Position numbers and translations under genes: made by a program
Shown: in pieces, positions 41,426-51,437 of the stretch
How the letters are laid out: the number at the start of each line of letters is the position of its first letter
How positions within the stretch are numbered: position 1 is the stretch's first letter
Assembly (NCBI RefSeq): GCF_000425705.1
Contig: NZ_AUDY01000010.1
Location: forward strand, 124,001 to 188,000
Origin: Halobacillus kuroshimensis DSM 18393
Lineage (GTDB): Bacteria; Bacillota; Bacilli; Bacillales; Halobacillaceae
Direction of reading: 5' to 3'
DNA: 64,000 nt
The notes under the pieces: model-generated
Databases searched by the model: none
What the model saw: the letters and a program-made list of their open reading frames with translations, nothing else
What the model was told of the DNA's origin: nothing

Positions 41426-42703
41426 ATGTTTAAATTTAACGATGAAAAAGGACAATTGAAATGTTCTTTCTGCGGAAAGAGTCAGGAACAAGTCCGAAAA
41501 CTCGTTGCAGGACCTGGCGTATATATATGTGATGAATGCATTGAATTGTGCACAGAAATCGTGGAAGAGGAGCTTGGCAACGAAGAAGAGGTGGAGTTCA
41601 AGGAAGTTCCGAAACCTCAGGAAATCCGTGACATTCTGAATGATTATGTCATCGGACAGGATCAGGCGAAAAAGAACCTCTCCGTCGCTGTTTACAACCA
41701 CTACAAGCGTATTAACGCCGGAGTGAAAAATGATGAGGTGGAGCTTGCGAAGAGTAACATTCTGATGCTTGGACCTACCGGAAGCGGTAAAACACTGCTT
41801 GCCCAGACCCTTGCACGTATCTTGAATGTTCCGTTCGCTATTGCAGATGCCACGTCTCTTACAGAAGCCGGTTATGTCGGTGAAGATGTGGAGAACATTC
41901 TTCTTAAACTGATCCAGGCTGCTGATTATGATGTAGAGAAAGCAGAAAAAGGAATCATCTATATTGATGAAATCGATAAAGTAGCACGTAAATCCGAAAA
42001 CCCTTCCATTACACGTGATGTGTCCGGTGAAGGTGTTCAGCAGGCGCTTCTTAAGATCCTTGAAGGAACGCAGGCGAGTGTTCCTCCACAAGGTGGACGG
42101 AAGCATCCTCATCAAGAATTCATCCAGATTGACACGACGAATGTCCTGTTTATCGTGGGTGGGGCCTTCGATGGGATCGACCAGATTATCAAACGCCGCC
42201 TGGGCAGAAAAGTGATCGGATTCGGCTCCGAGCAGGTGACGGACGAAGCAGAGAAAAAGGACCTTCTGACGAAAGTGCTGCCTGAAGACCTTCTAAGCTA
42301 CGGTCTTATTCCGGAATTCATCGGACGTCTGCCGGTTATCGGCAGTCTTGAGCAGTTGGATGAGGAAGCGTTGGTTGAAATTCTTACAAAACCGAAAAAC
42401 GCTCTTGTCAAACAGTATCAGAAGCTGCTTCAAATCGACCATGTTGAGCTGGAAATGGAAGAGGAAGCGCTTCGTGAAATTTCCCGTCTTGCCATTGAAC
42501 GGAAGACAGGGGCACGCGGCCTCCGCTCCATTATCGAAGGCATCATGCTTGATGTGATGTATGAACTTCCTTCCCGCGATGATATTGAGAAGTGTATTAT
42601 CACGAAAGATACAGTCAAAGCGGAAAACGGCCGTCCAAAGCTTGTGCTTACAGATGGAACCGTAGAGGATGACAACAAACAGTCACCGAAAGAAAGTGCG
42701 TAA
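41426..42703 (+). CDS. clpX: ClpX ATPase subunit
   Basis: A 425-residue AAA+ unfoldase that feeds substrates to ClpP. The N-terminal zinc-binding domain has CSFCGKSQ and [10 protein letters not shown] (four cysteines, residues 12-39). The AAA+ domain has Walker A GPTGSGKT (about residue 115), the pore loop GYVGED, Walker [12 protein letters not shown] and the [23 protein letters not shown] box. The ClpP-docking IGF motif is in RKVIGFGS (about 268). The ATG at 41426 follows TAAGGGGTG; a GTG three codons earlier overlaps it. In Bacillus lonB comes next; here it is absent. Confidence 0.97.
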   Translation: MFKFNDEKGQLKCSFCGKSQEQVRKLVAGPGVYICDECIELCTEIVEEELGNEEEVEFKEVPKPQEIRDILNDYVIGQDQAKKNLSVAVYNHYKRINAGVKNDEVELAKSNILMLGPTGSGKTLLAQTLARILNVPFAIADATSLTEAGYVGEDVENILLKLIQAADYDVEKAEKGIIYIDEIDKVARKSENPSITRDVSGEGVQQALLKILEGTQASVPPQGGRKHPHQEFIQIDTTNVLFIVGGAFDGIDQIIKRRLGRKVIGFGSEQVTDEAEKKDLLTKVLPEDLLSYGLIPEFIGRLPVIGSLEQLDEEALVEILTKPKNALVKQYQKLLQIDHVELEMEEEALREISRLAIERKTGARGLRSIIEGIMLDVMYELPSRDDIEKCIITKDTVKAENGRPKLVLTDGTVEDDNKQSPKESA

Positions 42704-42724
42704 CGCCTGAGGGGGTTCCCCTTG

Positions 42725-42765
42725 AAAAAGCCGTGCTACGAATAACTGTAGCACGGCTTTTTTAT
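42725..42765 (+). terminator. Terminator after clpX
   Basis: AAAAGCCGTGCTAC and GTAGCACGGCTTTT form a 14-bp perfect stem followed by more T residues. Confidence 0.93.
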
Positions 42766-42818
42766 AGGGGCTTTGCAGGCTCGACCCAAGCATGAAACCG
42801 TGGTTTCTGCTTATAATA

Positions 42819-42890
42819 GGGATACCATAAGGAAAGCTCCCCTGCCTGACTCGAGGCCGGGGCTATGCGTGTTGGCACCATCTGGTATCG
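42819..42890 (+). ncRNA. Candidate structured leader of lonA (three-way junction)
   Basis: Three stems nest without conflict. P1 pairs GATACCA (42821-42827) with TGGTATC (42883-42889). P2 pairs CCCC-GCCT (42839-42847) with AGGC-GGGG (42854-42862) across a 1x1 mismatch. P3 pairs ATG-GTG (42865-42871, one bulged C) with CAC-CAT (42876-42881). The unpaired strand UAAGGAA joins P1 to P2. A TATAAT (42812-42817) lies just upstream, without a good -35, and a hairpin at 42790-42810 precedes it. I know of no riboswitch class with this pattern. The folding was judged by eye. Confidence 0.45.
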
Positions 42891-42961
42891 TTTCGTTTAC
42901 TTTCCACTTACATTTCTATATGATTAAACTACGTATCCGCATTTATCGGAGGTGCAAATAG

Positions 42962-45292
42962 ATGACAGACAAACAAAGAAACAATATACCTCTACTTCCT
43001 CTCAGAGGACTGCTTGTCTACCCGTCCATGGTGTTACACCTGGATGTCGGCCGGGAGAAATCTGTCCAGGCCCTGGAGCAGTCCATGATGGATGATAATG
43101 AAATTTTTCTTGTTTCTCAAAAAGAAGTGAACATTGATGAACCAGCGTATGAAGACCTTTATTCCGTAGGGACTGTAGCCCGCGTCAAGCAGATGGTGAA
43201 GCTTCCGAACGGAACCAACCGTGTGCTCGTCGAGGGGCTGCACCGGGCAGGTATGGATGAATTCAGTGAGGATGGCGACTTTTACCGGGCCTCTATTAAA
43301 ATCATTGAAGATGAACATGAAGATAAAAACGAAGAAGAAGCATTGATGCGCATGCTGCTCGAACAATTCGAGAAGTTTGTGAAAGTTTCGAAAAAAGTCA
43401 CACAGGAAACGTACAACACTGTAGCGGACACGGATGATCCAAGCCACCTGGCTGATATCGTCTCCTCCCACCTGCCGATTAAATTGAAGGACAAGCAGGA
43501 TGTGTTGGAAACCCGTAATGTGAAAGAGCGCTTGAATAAGCTGATTGAACTGATCGGCAATGAACGAGAAGTGCTGCAGATCGAACAGAAGATCGGTCGT
43601 CAGGTGAAAAAATCGATGGAGAAAACGCAGAAGGAATACTATCTCCGCGAACAGATGAAAGCGATCCAGAATGAACTCGGTGATAAAGACGGGAAAACTG
43701 GAGAAGTCGCTCAGCTGAAAGAGAAAATCGACAAGGCTTCCATGCCGGAACGGGTGGAACAGGTTGCTCTTAAAGAGCTTGGCCGTTATGAGAAGGTGCC
43801 TCAGAGTTCTGCAGAAAGCTCTGTCATCCGCAACTACATCGAATGGCTCGTTTCTCTGCCTTGGTCTGAGGAAACGGAAGACAACCTGGATGTAAACCGT
43901 GCGGAAGGTATTTTGGATGAAGATCACTACGGACTTGAGAAAGTGAAGGAACGGGTACTGGAGTATCTGGCTGTCCAGAAGCTCACCCAGACGATTAAAG
44001 GGCCGATTTTATGCCTTGCCGGACCTCCAGGGGTTGGGAAAACATCTCTGGCCAAGTCTATCGCACGTTCCATCAATCGTAAATTCGTCCGAGTATCTCT
44101 TGGTGGTGTGAGGGACGAAGCTGAAATCCGTGGTCACCGCCGGACCTATATCGGAGCGATGCCGGGTCGGATCATTCAGGGAATGAAGCGGGCGGAAACC
44201 GTCAACCCTGTTTTCCTTCTGGATGAAATCGACAAAATGGCAAGCGATTTTCGGGGGGATCCTTCTTCTGCGATGCTTGAAGTGCTCGATCCAGAGCAGA
44301 ACGGGACATTCAGTGATCATTTCATTGAAGAAAACTATGACTTATCGAAAGTTATGTTCATAGCTACGGCGAACAACGTAGCCAACATCCCCGGACCGTT
44401 GCGCGACCGGATGGAAATGATTACGATCGCCGGTTATACAGAAGTGGAGAAACAGCAGATTGCCAAAGAGCATCTGCTTCCCAAACAGATTAAGGAAAAC
44501 GGACTGAAGAAAAGCCAGCTGCAGGTGAGAGAAGAAGCCCTTCTCAAACTGATCCGCCGCTATACCCGTGAAGCGGGTGTCCGGGGATTGGAAAGAGAAC
44601 TGGCCGGATTGTGCCGGAAAGCGGCTAAAATTATCGTAGCCGGTGACAAGCAGCGCGTCGTCGTCACCGAAAAAATGCTTGAGGAACTTCTCGGCCGTCC
44701 AAAATTCCGTTATGGACGGGCAGAGCTTGAAGATCAAATTGGTGCAGCCACCGGTCTTGCCTATACGACAGCGGGCGGGGATACACTTTCTATTGAAGTG
44801 TCCATCTATCCAGGAAAAGGCAACTTGACGTTGACGGGTAAACTGGGAGATGTCATGAAAGAATCCGCTCAGGCTGCATTCAGCTATATCCGTTCACGCG
44901 CGGCTGAGCTTGATATTGATCCGGAATTTGTGGAGAAGAATGACATCCACATTCACGTGCCTGAAGGAGCGACACCGAAAGACGGGCCTTCAGCGGGTAT
45001 CACGATGGCCACCGCTCTTGTTTCCGCTCTTACCGGACGTCCTGTCCGCAAGGAAGTCGGGATGACTGGTGAAATCACACTCCGCGGCCGTGTGCTTCCG
45101 ATCGGCGGCTTGAAGGAGAAATCCTTGAGTGCGCACCGGGCGGGCTTGACGAAAATCATTATTCCTGATGAAAATAAGAAAGACCTGGAAGATATTCCAG
45201 ACAGTATTAAAGAAGGCTTGACCTTCGTCCCTGTGAAACACTTGGATGAAGTATTGGATCAGGCATTGGCGGAGGGTGCACATGAAGGTTAA
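42962..45292 (+). CDS. lonA: ATP-dependent protease La (LonA)
   Basis: A 776-residue cytosolic AAA+ serine protease that degrades damaged and regulatory proteins. The N-terminal LON substrate-binding domain starts at [20 protein letters not shown]. The AAA+ domain has Walker [14 protein letters not shown] (about residue 354) and Walker [12 protein letters not shown]. The protease domain has the catalytic dyad Ser677 in DGPSAGIT and Lys720 in [10 protein letters not shown], matching B. subtilis numbering. The ATG follows CGGAGGTG. It overlaps engB by 11 bases. A structured leader may control it. Confidence 0.98.
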   Translation: MTDKQRNNIPLLPLRGLLVYPSMVLHLDVGREKSVQALEQSMMDDNEIFLVSQKEVNIDEPAYEDLYSVGTVARVKQMVKLPNGTNRVLVEGLHRAGMDEFSEDGDFYRASIKIIEDEHEDKNEEEALMRMLLEQFEKFVKVSKKVTQETYNTVADTDDPSHLADIVSSHLPIKLKDKQDVLETRNVKERLNKLIELIGNEREVLQIEQKIGRQVKKSMEKTQKEYYLREQMKAIQNELGDKDGKTGEVAQLKEKIDKASMPERVEQVALKELGRYEKVPQSSAESSVIRNYIEWLVSLPWSEETEDNLDVNRAEGILDEDHYGLEKVKERVLEYLAVQKLTQTIKGPILCLAGPPGVGKTSLAKSIARSINRKFVRVSLGGVRDEAEIRGHRRTYIGAMPGRIIQGMKRAETVNPVFLLDEIDKMASDFRGDPSSAMLEVLDPEQNGTFSDHFIEENYDLSKVMFIATANNVANIPGPLRDRMEMITIAGYTEVEKQQIAKEHLLPKQIKENGLKKSQLQVREEALLKLIRRYTREAGVRGLERELAGLCRKAAKIIVAGDKQRVVVTEKMLEELLGRPKFRYGRAELEDQIGAATGLAYTTAGGDTLSIEVSIYPGKGNLTLTGKLGDVMKESAQAAFSYIRSRAAELDIDPEFVEKNDIHIHVPEGATPKDGPSAGITMATALVSALTGRPVRKEVGMTGEITLRGRVLPIGGLKEKSLSAHRAGLTKIIIPDENKKDLEDIPDSIKEGLTFVPVKHLDEVLDQALAEGAHEG

Positions 45293-45869
45293 TACCGCAG
45301 ATATCGTCATTAGTGCGGCGAGCAGGAAACAGTATCCCAACCAACCGATTCCGGAGATCGCCCTTGCCGGGCGGTCCAACGTCGGTAAGTCATCGTTTAT
45401 TAACAAGATGATTCAACGAAAGAACCTGGCCCGGACATCTTCCAAGCCGGGAAAAACGCAGACGCTTAATTTTTATATCATTAATGATAAATTCCATTTC
45501 GTTGATGTGCCCGGCTATGGGTATGCGAAAGTTTCCAAAAAGGAACGGGCCAAATGGGGAGAAATGATGGAGGAATATTTTGCCGAGCGTGAACAGCTGA
45601 AAGCGACAGCGCTTATCATTGACGTCCGTCATAAGCCTTCCGAGGATGACCAGGCGATGTATGACTATTTGAAGCATTTTGACGTGCCGGTGATGGTCAT
45701 TGCAACAAAGCTGGATAAAATTAAAAAAGGGCAGCGCCATAAGCAGCTGAAAATGATTCAGGAGGTGCTGGAAATGGAAGAAGAGGATACCCTTATTCCA
45801 TTTTCATCCGAAACAGGTGAAGGAAAAGATAAAGCCTGGAAAGCGATGCTCTCTCATCTGCAGGTATAA
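45282..45869 (+). CDS. engB: Ribosome biogenesis GTPase EngB/YsxC
   Basis: A 195-residue essential GTPase for assembly of the 50S ribosomal subunit. G1 is [10 protein letters not shown] (about residues 30-39), G2/G3 are [11 protein letters not shown] and [15 protein letters not shown]4 is ATKLDKI and G5 FSSETGEG. The ATG at 45282 lies inside the end of lonA, 6 bases after GGAGGG, so translation is likely coupled. The same lonA-engB pairing occurs in B. subtilis. Confidence 0.96.
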   Translation: MKVNTADIVISAASRKQYPNQPIPEIALAGRSNVGKSSFINKMIQRKNLARTSSKPGKTQTLNFYIINDKFHFVDVPGYGYAKVSKKERAKWGEMMEEYFAEREQLKATALIIDVRHKPSEDDQAMYDYLKHFDVPVMVIATKLDKIKKGQRHKQLKMIQEVLEMEEEDTLIPFSSETGEGKDKAWKAMLSHLQV

Positions 45870-45874
45870 AATCA

Positions 45875-45908
45875 GACCGTTCTCCCTATGGGAGAGCGGT
45901 TTTTTTAT
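45875..45908 (+). terminator. Terminator of lonA-engB
   Basis: ACCGTTCTCCC and GGGAGAGCGGT pair (one G-T) with a TAT loop and are followed by six T residues. Confidence 0.92.
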
Positions 45909-46020
45909 GTATTTTTCTATTAAAGAGGAGGAATATAGAGTATTTATAAGGCATATGTAGTATTTATGCATTATATCCGCTGTACCCTTCTATATACCCA
46001 TTTTTAGAATCTCACTAATT

Positions 46021-46049
46021 TTGGGAAATATTTGATAAATCGATATACT
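46021..46049 (+). promoter_or_regulatory. SigA promoter of the amino-acid ABC operon
   Basis: TTGGGA (46021-46026) and TATACT (46044-46049) are 17 bases apart, 50 bases before the receptor gene. The upstream spacer carries AGTATTTAT twice (about 45940 and 45959), of unknown meaning. Confidence 0.6.
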
Positions 46050-46098
46050 TTTAATATTACAGAACGATGACAAACAGAGAAGGGATGATACAGGGCTG

Positions 46099-46926
46099 AT
46101 GAAGAAAATGAATGGAATGCTGCTGTTATTCATGACTCTGGTGCTTTTCCTTGCTGCTTGTGGAAGCAGTGAAGAAGGAGCTTCCGGAGATGAAGGAGAC
46201 AGTGGTTCAGAGGATACATCAGAAAATAATACGGATTACGAGCTGGTGGAGGAAGGGACATTTACCTTTGCGGCTTCCGGAGAGTTCCGTCCTTTCAGTA
46301 TGACAGGGGCCGATGGAGAGATGGAGGGCTTCGATATTGATGTAGCCAACGCCATTGCAGAGGAACTGGGACTTGAACCAAGTCCTCAGAAACAGAAGTT
46401 CGCAAGTATTGTAGAAGGGGTGAAAACCGGTCGTTTTGACGCAGCGGTCGCCAGCCATACGATTACAGACGAGCGTAAGCAGGAGGTGGACTTCTCGACA
46501 CCTTATTATTACTCAGGTGCACAGATTTTCACCCGTGCAGACAGTGACATTGAAACCCTTGAGGATCTGGAAGGCAAAGAAATAGCTCTTTCTAAGGGAT
46601 CCACATACAGTCAGTATGCAGAAGAAGTGACGGAGAATATAAAGACCTACGACAGTGATGTTGTGGCCCTGCAATCCTTGTCCAAGGGCCGTCACGATGC
46701 TGTCATTACCGATTTTCTGACCGGAAAGGAAGCTTCCGGTGAAGGACTGGATATCGAGGCGAAGGAAATGATTGAACGCAGCGAGCAGGCCGTCGCTGTA
46801 TCGAAGGAAAACACAGAATTACTAGATGAGATCAATACAGCGCTGGAAACACTTCGAGAAAATGGAACCCTTTCTGAAATCAGTGAGGAATATTTTGGAG
46901 ATGACATCACAACGGCTCCTGAATAA
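46099..46926 (+). CDS. Polar amino-acid ABC transporter binding lipoprotein
   Basis: A 275-residue receptor of the family 3 solute-binding proteins. The signal peptide ends in the lipobox FLAAC (Cys21), then a strongly acidic linker to about residue 50. The body has FTFAASGEFRPFSM, GFDIDVANAIAEELG, KFASIVEGVKTGRFDAAVAS, the hinge TITDERKQEVDFSTPYY and ALSKGSTYSQYAEE, typical of the cystine/glutamine group. The precise substrate cannot be read; cystine or arginine-like amino acids are plausible. It forms an operon with the following permease and ATPase, after a weak terminator. Confidence 0.9.
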   Translation: MKKMNGMLLLFMTLVLFLAACGSSEEGASGDEGDSGSEDTSENNTDYELVEEGTFTFAASGEFRPFSMTGADGEMEGFDIDVANAIAEELGLEPSPQKQKFASIVEGVKTGRFDAAVASHTITDERKQEVDFSTPYYYSGAQIFTRADSDIETLEDLEGKEIALSKGSTYSQYAEEVTENIKTYDSDVVALQSLSKGRHDAVITDFLTGKEASGEGLDIEAKEMIERSEQAVAVSKENTELLDEINTALETLRENGTLSEISEEYFGDDITTAPE

Positions 46927-46954
46927 ACCGTGATGTTAGACAGAAACGAAGGTG

Positions 46955-46983
46955 AAGAGTGCGCAGTCGCGTACTCTTTTTCA
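46955..46983 (+). terminator. Intercistronic terminator behind the receptor gene
   Basis: GAGTGCGC and GCGTACTC (one G-T) form a stem with the loop AGTC, followed by five T residues. It probably lowers permease and ATPase expression relative to the receptor. Confidence 0.7.
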
Positions 46984-47005
46984 TATGACAGAGGAGTTGG
47001 TGCAG

Positions 47006-47671
47006 ATGTATTTGAATGTTGTTCATTTCTGGGATTCATTGATCAGCAGCCGGGGGATGTTCTTTGAAGCGGCTCAACTGACGCTCGCCTTAACGGCTGT
47101 ATCCATCTTTATTGCGATTTTCATCGGACTTATGTTTGCTTTTATGAAGATTTCCGATATCAAAGTGTTGGAATGGATAGCGAATATCTACATTTATGTA
47201 GTCAGAGGAACACCGTTGATCGTCCAGATTTTTGTTTTCTACTACGGGCTGACCGAAATCTGGATGATCAGTGGGTTCTGGTCGGTAGCGCTCGGTCTTG
47301 CCTTCCATAATGGAGCCTATATTGCTGAGATATTCAGAGGTTCGATTCAGTCGATTGGAAAAGGGCAGACGGAAGCAGGGCGCTCCCTCGGAATGAGTCA
47401 GGCGCTTACGATGCGCCGGATCATTCTGCCTCAGGCGTTCAGGCGTGCATTGCCACCGCTGGGGAATCAGTTTATTATTGGGTTGAAAGATTCATCCCTG
47501 GCTGCATTTATCGGGGTATCGGAGATTTTCGCTGTCGCCACCACTCAGGGGGCGAATACCTTTGATTACATGACCTGGCTGCTCGTCAGTGCGGTATGGT
47601 ATTTGATTCTGGTCTTCCTGCTGACCCTTGTTGTCGGGGCTGTTGAGAAGAAACTGGCGGCCAGCGATTAA
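47006..47671 (+). CDS. Polar amino-acid ABC transporter permease
   Basis: A 221-residue membrane protein with about five segments and the HisM-type signature. The ATPase-contact loop [33 protein letters not shown] (about residues 125-157) is complete, and [19 protein letters not shown] is the usual early motif. The ATG at 47006 is 9 bases after GAGGAG; in-frame codons upstream lie in the terminator. The ATPase gene begins 16 bases after the stop. Confidence 0.93.
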   Translation: MYLNVVHFWDSLISSRGMFFEAAQLTLALTAVSIFIAIFIGLMFAFMKISDIKVLEWIANIYIYVVRGTPLIVQIFVFYYGLTEIWMISGFWSVALGLAFHNGAYIAEIFRGSIQSIGKGQTEAGRSLGMSQALTMRRIILPQAFRRALPPLGNQFIIGLKDSSLAAFIGVSEIFAVATTQGANTFDYMTWLLVSAVWYLILVFLLTLVVGAVEKKLAASD

Positions 47672-47687
47672 TGGAGGAGGAAATCGA

Positions 47688-48422
47688 TTGTCTGATTATA
47701 TGATTGAAGCGAATCAATTAAATAAATATTTTGGGGACCTGCACGTCTTGAAGGATATTGACTTTCAAGTAAAGGAAAGTGAAGTCGTCGTATTGATCGG
47801 GGCCAGTGGTTCTGGGAAAAGTACGATGCTTCGCTGCCTCAATTTCCTGGAAATGAAAAATGGCGGAGAGCTTTACATTCAGGGGAAAGAAATCAATCCG
47901 AAGAAGGATAACCTGAACGAAGTGCGCCAGCGGGTCGGAATGGTATTCCAGCACTTCAATCTGTTTCCGCATAAAACGGTGCTCGGGAATGTAATGGAAG
48001 CTCCGCTGCAGGTGAAAAAGCTCTCCAAGGCGCAGGCGGGAGAGGAAGGGAAGCAGCTGCTTGAAAAAGTCGGGCTCGGCGATAAGGCGGATGTATTCCC
48101 GTCCCGCTTGTCCGGCGGGCAGAAGCAGCGTGTAGCCATCGCCCGCGCCCTGGCCATGAAGCCTGAAATCATGCTGTTTGATGAGCCCACCTCAGCGCTT
48201 GATCCGGAGCTTGTCGGAGAAGTGCTTCAAACGATGAAGACCCTTGCTCAGGAAGGGATGACGATGGTCGTCGTTACGCACGAAATGGGCTTTGCCCGTG
48301 AAGTGGCCGACAGAGTCGTGTATATGCACGATGGAAAGATCGTCGAGAGCGGGACCCCACAGGAGATTTTTGAAAATCCGAAAGAAGAGCGGACACAAGC
48401 CTTCTTAAGTTCCATCCTGTAA
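47688..48422 (+). CDS. Polar amino-acid ABC transporter ATPase
   Basis: A 244-residue GlnQ/HisP-type ATPase. Walker A is GASGSGKST (about residue 36), the Q-loop [17 protein letters not shown], the signature [16 protein letters not shown] (about 135-150), Walker [15 protein letters not shown] and the H-loop [12 protein letters not shown]. The start is TTG at 47688, 7 bases after GGAGGAGG; an ATG four codons later is less well placed. Last gene of the importer operon. Confidence 0.95.
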   Translation: MSDYMIEANQLNKYFGDLHVLKDIDFQVKESEVVVLIGASGSGKSTMLRCLNFLEMKNGGELYIQGKEINPKKDNLNEVRQRVGMVFQHFNLFPHKTVLGNVMEAPLQVKKLSKAQAGEEGKQLLEKVGLGDKADVFPSRLSGGQKQRVAIARALAMKPEIMLFDEPTSALDPELVGEVLQTMKTLAQEGMTMVVVTHEMGFAREVADRVVYMHDGKIVESGTPQEIFENPKEERTQAFLSSIL

Positions 48423-48426
48423 AATA

Positions 48427-48467
48427 AAAACAAGGCTGTCGATGACATTCATCGACAGCCTTGTTTT
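48427..48467. terminator. Bidirectional terminator between the ABC operon and ysxD
   Basis: A perfect 19-bp stem (48427-48445 with 48449-48467, core AAGGCTGTCGATGA) has A and T tracts on both sides and lies between convergent genes. Confidence 0.95.
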
Positions 48468-48477
48468 TCTGCTTCCC

Positions 48478-48969
48478 TTATGGTTTCTTTTTAAGAAGAT
48501 ACAGACCGAAGGCAATCAAGGCCAGAGGCCAGAACCTTTCGAGTAAAAGGAAGAATTGGTTGATCCACTGCATCCAGGCAGGCATTGTAGGTGAAAAAAG
48601 GACGAAAGCTCCTGTTCCGAGCAGGACAAGGGCTGGAATGAGTCCTTTTTTTGTTTTTCTATACTGAAGCAGAAAGGCTGCGCCGACAATACAGAGATAA
48701 ACGCCCCAGTGATCGCGCCAGAAAGCCAGTTGATCAACAGCTAGAAAATGAATCCCGAAACCAGTAACGATCGTTCCTGTAAACAGACTGGAAGTATCTT
48801 TACTCACATAGCTGTGAAATAAAAAGGCTGCGCCGACCAGAACGAGCAGGAACGGCCACGAGTAAAACGGCTGCAAGTGGGGAATATTGAGATGACGAAG
48901 AAAAAAATACGCACCCAGTCCAATGAAGAGAAACCCAAGCAGGGTATGGTTTTTATTCAATGTGCTCAC
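48478..48969 (-). CDS. ysxD: YsxD-like integral membrane protein
   Basis: A 163-residue protein made of about six short hydrophobic segments in alternating positions (LLGFLFIGLGAYFFL, PFLLVLVGAAFLF, GTIVTGFGIHFLAV, VYLCIVGAAFLLQ, LIPALVLLGTGAFVLF, PLALIAFGLYLL), a pattern seen in LiaI/LiaF-like membrane regions. It lies between engB and hemA, where B. subtilis has ysxD, a protein of similar size and unknown function; the symbol rests on position and type. The GTG at 48969 is poorly placed for a ribosome site; the TTG three codons later, after GGATGTGA, is an alternative. Confidence 0.7.
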   Translation of the reverse strand: MSTLNKNHTLLGFLFIGLGAYFFLRHLNIPHLQPFYSWPFLLVLVGAAFLFHSYVSKDTSSLFTGTIVTGFGIHFLAVDQLAFWRDHWGVYLCIVGAAFLLQYRKTKKGLIPALVLLGTGAFVLFSPTMPAWMQWINQFFLLLERFWPLALIAFGLYLLKKKP

Positions 48970-49040
48970 ATCCAGTCATTATGTAATGATAATGTTTGTT
49001 CCTTGATATTCTCCTGTAGATTTGGTATATTACAAACGAA

Positions 49041-49076
49041 TTATAAATTAGATTCGTTCTAATCTAATAATTATAA
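49041..49076 (+). promoter_or_regulatory. PerR-box-like dyad upstream of hemA
   Basis: TTATAAATTAGATT (49041-49054) faces AATCTAATAATTATAA (49061-49076) in a long dyad with a two-base asymmetry. Within it, ATCTAATAATTATAA (49062-49076) matches the PerR consensus TTATAATnATTATAA at 12 of 14 informative positions. PerR represses hemAXCDBL in B. subtilis. The box lies about 90 bases before the best -10, so another promoter nearer to it, or the divergent ysxD promoter, may be the target. Confidence 0.55.
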
Positions 49077-49162
49077 GTATTTGATTGAATAACTCTATTT
49101 CATCCTATCATAACAGATTCAAGATCTGTTCATAATTGGGACAAAAAATCTTCCGTTATTTA

Positions 49163-49171
49163 TGTTATAAT
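49163..49171 (+). promoter_or_regulatory. Extended -10 promoter of the hem operon
   Basis: TGTTATAAT is an extended -10 with a perfect TATAAT (49166-49171), 45 bases before hemA. The nearest -35-like element, TTGGGA (49136-49141), is 24 bases away, too far. Confidence 0.6.
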
Positions 49172-49216
49172 CTACACTACAGGAGAAAATCTGCACGTGT
49201 AATGGGGGTATACGAA

Positions 49217-50590
49217 ATGCACATTATAGCCGTCGGTCTTAATTACAAAACAGCCCCTGTGGAAATTCGAGAGAGGCTCACATTTTCTGAAGAGAAGCTT
49301 GAGGAAGCTATGGCTCAGTTGAACGGGCGTAAAAGTGTCCTGGAGAATGTGATTATTTCTACATGCAACCGTACGGAAATCTTCGCCGTTGTGGACCAGA
49401 TCCATACAGGGCGGTATTATATTAAACAGTTTTTAGCTGACTGGTTTCAAGTGGATAAAGAGGCGTTCACCTCTTACCTTGCGATATATGAAACAGATGG
49501 AGCTGTCGAGCATCTGCTGCGCGTCACTTCCGGCCTTGATTCCATGGTCCTCGGAGAGACGCAGATCCTTGGACAGATGAAGCAGGCCTTCCTGCGTGCA
49601 CAGAATGCAGGCACGACCGGAACCATTTTCAATCAGCTGTTCCGACAGGCCGTCACCATGGCGAAAAAAGCACATAGTGACACGGAAATCGGTGAAAACG
49701 CTGTCTCGGTCAGTTATGCAGCTGTTGAACTGGCTCGGAAAATATTCGGTGACCTCGTTCATAAGCACATTGTGATTCTGGGCGCCGGAAAAATGGGCGA
49801 ACTGGCCGCCAAAAACCTTCACGGCTCCGGTGTCCGTAAAGTGACCGTCATCAACCGCACGCTGGAAAAAGCACGGACTGTTGCCGGTCAATTTAACGGG
49901 TATGCCAGGACGATGGATGAACTGGAAACGGTACTCGCTGATGCCGATATCGTCATCAGTTCTACAGGTGCGTCCGAATATGTGATTACGAAGGAAATGA
50001 TGGAGCCTGTCCATAAGAAACGGAAGGGCAGGCCGCTGTTCTTCGTCGATATTGCTGTGCCTAGAGACCTGGATCCAGCGATGGAATCCTTGGAAAGTGT
50101 CTTCCTCTATGATATTGATGACCTTCAGGGAATCGTAGATGCCAACCTGGAAATGCGCAGGCAGGCCGCAGAGGAAATCGAGATTATGATGGAAGCGGAA
50201 ATCGTGGAGTTCAAGCAGTGGCTCCAGACAATCGGTGTAGTTCCGGTGATTTCTGCGCTTCGTTCCAAAGCCCTCGACATCCAGTCGGAAACGATGAAAA
50301 GCATTGAACGGAAAATGCCTGACTTATCCGATCGTGAACGGAAAGTGTTGAACAAGCATACGAAGAGTATCGTCAACCAAATGTTAAAAGAACCGATTTC
50401 ACAGGCCAAGGAACTGGCGGCCCAGCCGGATTCTGAAGAAACCCTGAAGCTGTTCACCCAGATCTTCGGTATTGAAGAGCAGGTGGAAAAAGAGGTCCAG
50501 CAGCAGGAAAAAAAGAACAGCTCAGCGAATGAGCGTCATATAGAGGCCGATCACTCTGTTTCCATCATCAGCCCTATGATTCATTCCTGA
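49217..50590 (+). CDS. hemA: Glutamyl-tRNA reductase
   Basis: The first enzyme of C5 haem synthesis reduces glutamyl-tRNA to glutamate-1-semialdehyde with NADPH. Catalytic Cys50 is in [24 protein letters not shown] (about residues 107-121), [15 protein letters not shown] and the NADPH site [15 protein letters not shown] (about 186-200) follow, and a long helical dimerisation tail ends it. The 457 residues match Bacillus. The ATG at 49217 follows GGGGGTATACGA; in-frame codons upstream would include the promoter. First gene of hemAXCDBL. Confidence 0.97.
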   Translation: MHIIAVGLNYKTAPVEIRERLTFSEEKLEEAMAQLNGRKSVLENVIISTCNRTEIFAVVDQIHTGRYYIKQFLADWFQVDKEAFTSYLAIYETDGAVEHLLRVTSGLDSMVLGETQILGQMKQAFLRAQNAGTTGTIFNQLFRQAVTMAKKAHSDTEIGENAVSVSYAAVELARKIFGDLVHKHIVILGAGKMGELAAKNLHGSGVRKVTVINRTLEKARTVAGQFNGYARTMDELETVLADADIVISSTGASEYVITKEMMEPVHKKRKGRPLFFVDIAVPRDLDPAMESLESVFLYDIDDLQGIVDANLEMRRQAAEEIEIMMEAEIVEFKQWLQTIGVVPVISALRSKALDIQSETMKSIERKMPDLSDRERKVLNKHTKSIVNQMLKEPISQAKELAAQPDSEETLKLFTQIFGIEEQVEKEVQQQEKKNSSANERHIEADHSVSIISPMIHS

Positions 50591-50603
50591 GGGGGGCGGC
50601 TCC

Positions 50604-51422
50604 ATGTTTGAGTTGAAATGGGTGTACGAGCTGATCCTATTCCTATATGGACTCAGCCTGATCGGGTATTTTATTGATTTTGTCCAGACAAACCGGAAGG
50701 CCAACCGTGCGGCCTTCTGGTTGCTTAGTATGGTCTGGGTTCTGCAAAGCGTTTTTCTGTTGTCCCAGTTTTTTATGAACGACAACTTTCCAATCATGAC
50801 GGTGTATGACGGCTTATATTTTTATACGTGGATTCTGGTCACGTTTTCCCTATTAATCAACCGGCTGTTCAAGATGGATTTTCTCGTATTCTTTACGAAT
50901 GTTGTCGGTTTTTTGATTATGATTATTCATATTTTCACAAGGGCTCAAAATGTAATGGAGAAGGAAGGGGTGGCGCTGGTCAATGAGCTTCTCGTCATCC
51001 ACATCAGCCTGGCGATTATCTCCTATGGCTTTTTCACGCTTTCCTTTATTTTCTCCATCATGTATTTACTGCAGTACCGGCTGTTAAAAAAGAAAAAATG
51101 GAATGCCAAATTGTTCCGGCTCGGGGATTTAACTAAGCTGGACCATTTTTCTTATGTTGCGGTCATTTTAGGCGTGCCCCTCCTCCTCATCGCTATCATT
51201 CTCGGGGTTGTCTGGGGCTATGTTTCAACAGATGTGTTCTACTGGTATGATTTTAAGACGCTCGGCTCTTTCCTCGTGTTAATCGGTTATATGATTTATC
51301 TCATTCTGCGGGTGGTTAAAGGGTATCAGGGACGGACCATTTCCATATTTAACGCCGCCGCCTTTTTATTTCTGCTTATCAATTTCTTTTTATTCAGCTC
51401 TCTATCCAACTTTCACTTTTAA
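50604..51422 (+). CDS. hemX: HemX membrane protein, CcsA-like
   Basis: A 272-residue membrane protein with eight hydrophobic segments and the cytochrome-c-assembly (CcsA/ResC) fold; VWGYVSTDVFYWYDFKTLGS near residue 200 corresponds to the WWD-like region. In B. subtilis HemX lowers the cellular amount of HemA. The ATG lies after GAGGGGGGCGG, 13 bases behind hemA. Conserved histidines occur in IIHIFTRAQN and VIHISLAI. Confidence 0.93.
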   Translation: MFELKWVYELILFLYGLSLIGYFIDFVQTNRKANRAAFWLLSMVWVLQSVFLLSQFFMNDNFPIMTVYDGLYFYTWILVTFSLLINRLFKMDFLVFFTNVVGFLIMIIHIFTRAQNVMEKEGVALVNELLVIHISLAIISYGFFTLSFIFSIMYLLQYRLLKKKKWNAKLFRLGDLTKLDHFSYVAVILGVPLLLIAIILGVVWGYVSTDVFYWYDFKTLGSFLVLIGYMIYLILRVVKGYQGRTISIFNAAAFLFLLINFFLFSSLSNFHF

Positions 51423-51437
51423 AGAGGAGGAACAAGC

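Noticed and set aside
43034-43927. 297-codon minus-strand frame inside lonA
   Set aside because: Antisense to a conserved gene; composition (Phe/His-rich) is typical of a complementary-strand artefact.
48970-49000. Fur-box-like sequence ATTATGTAATGATAATG upstream of the ysxD-like gene
   Set aside because: The match to the 7-1-7 Fur consensus is too poor to claim.
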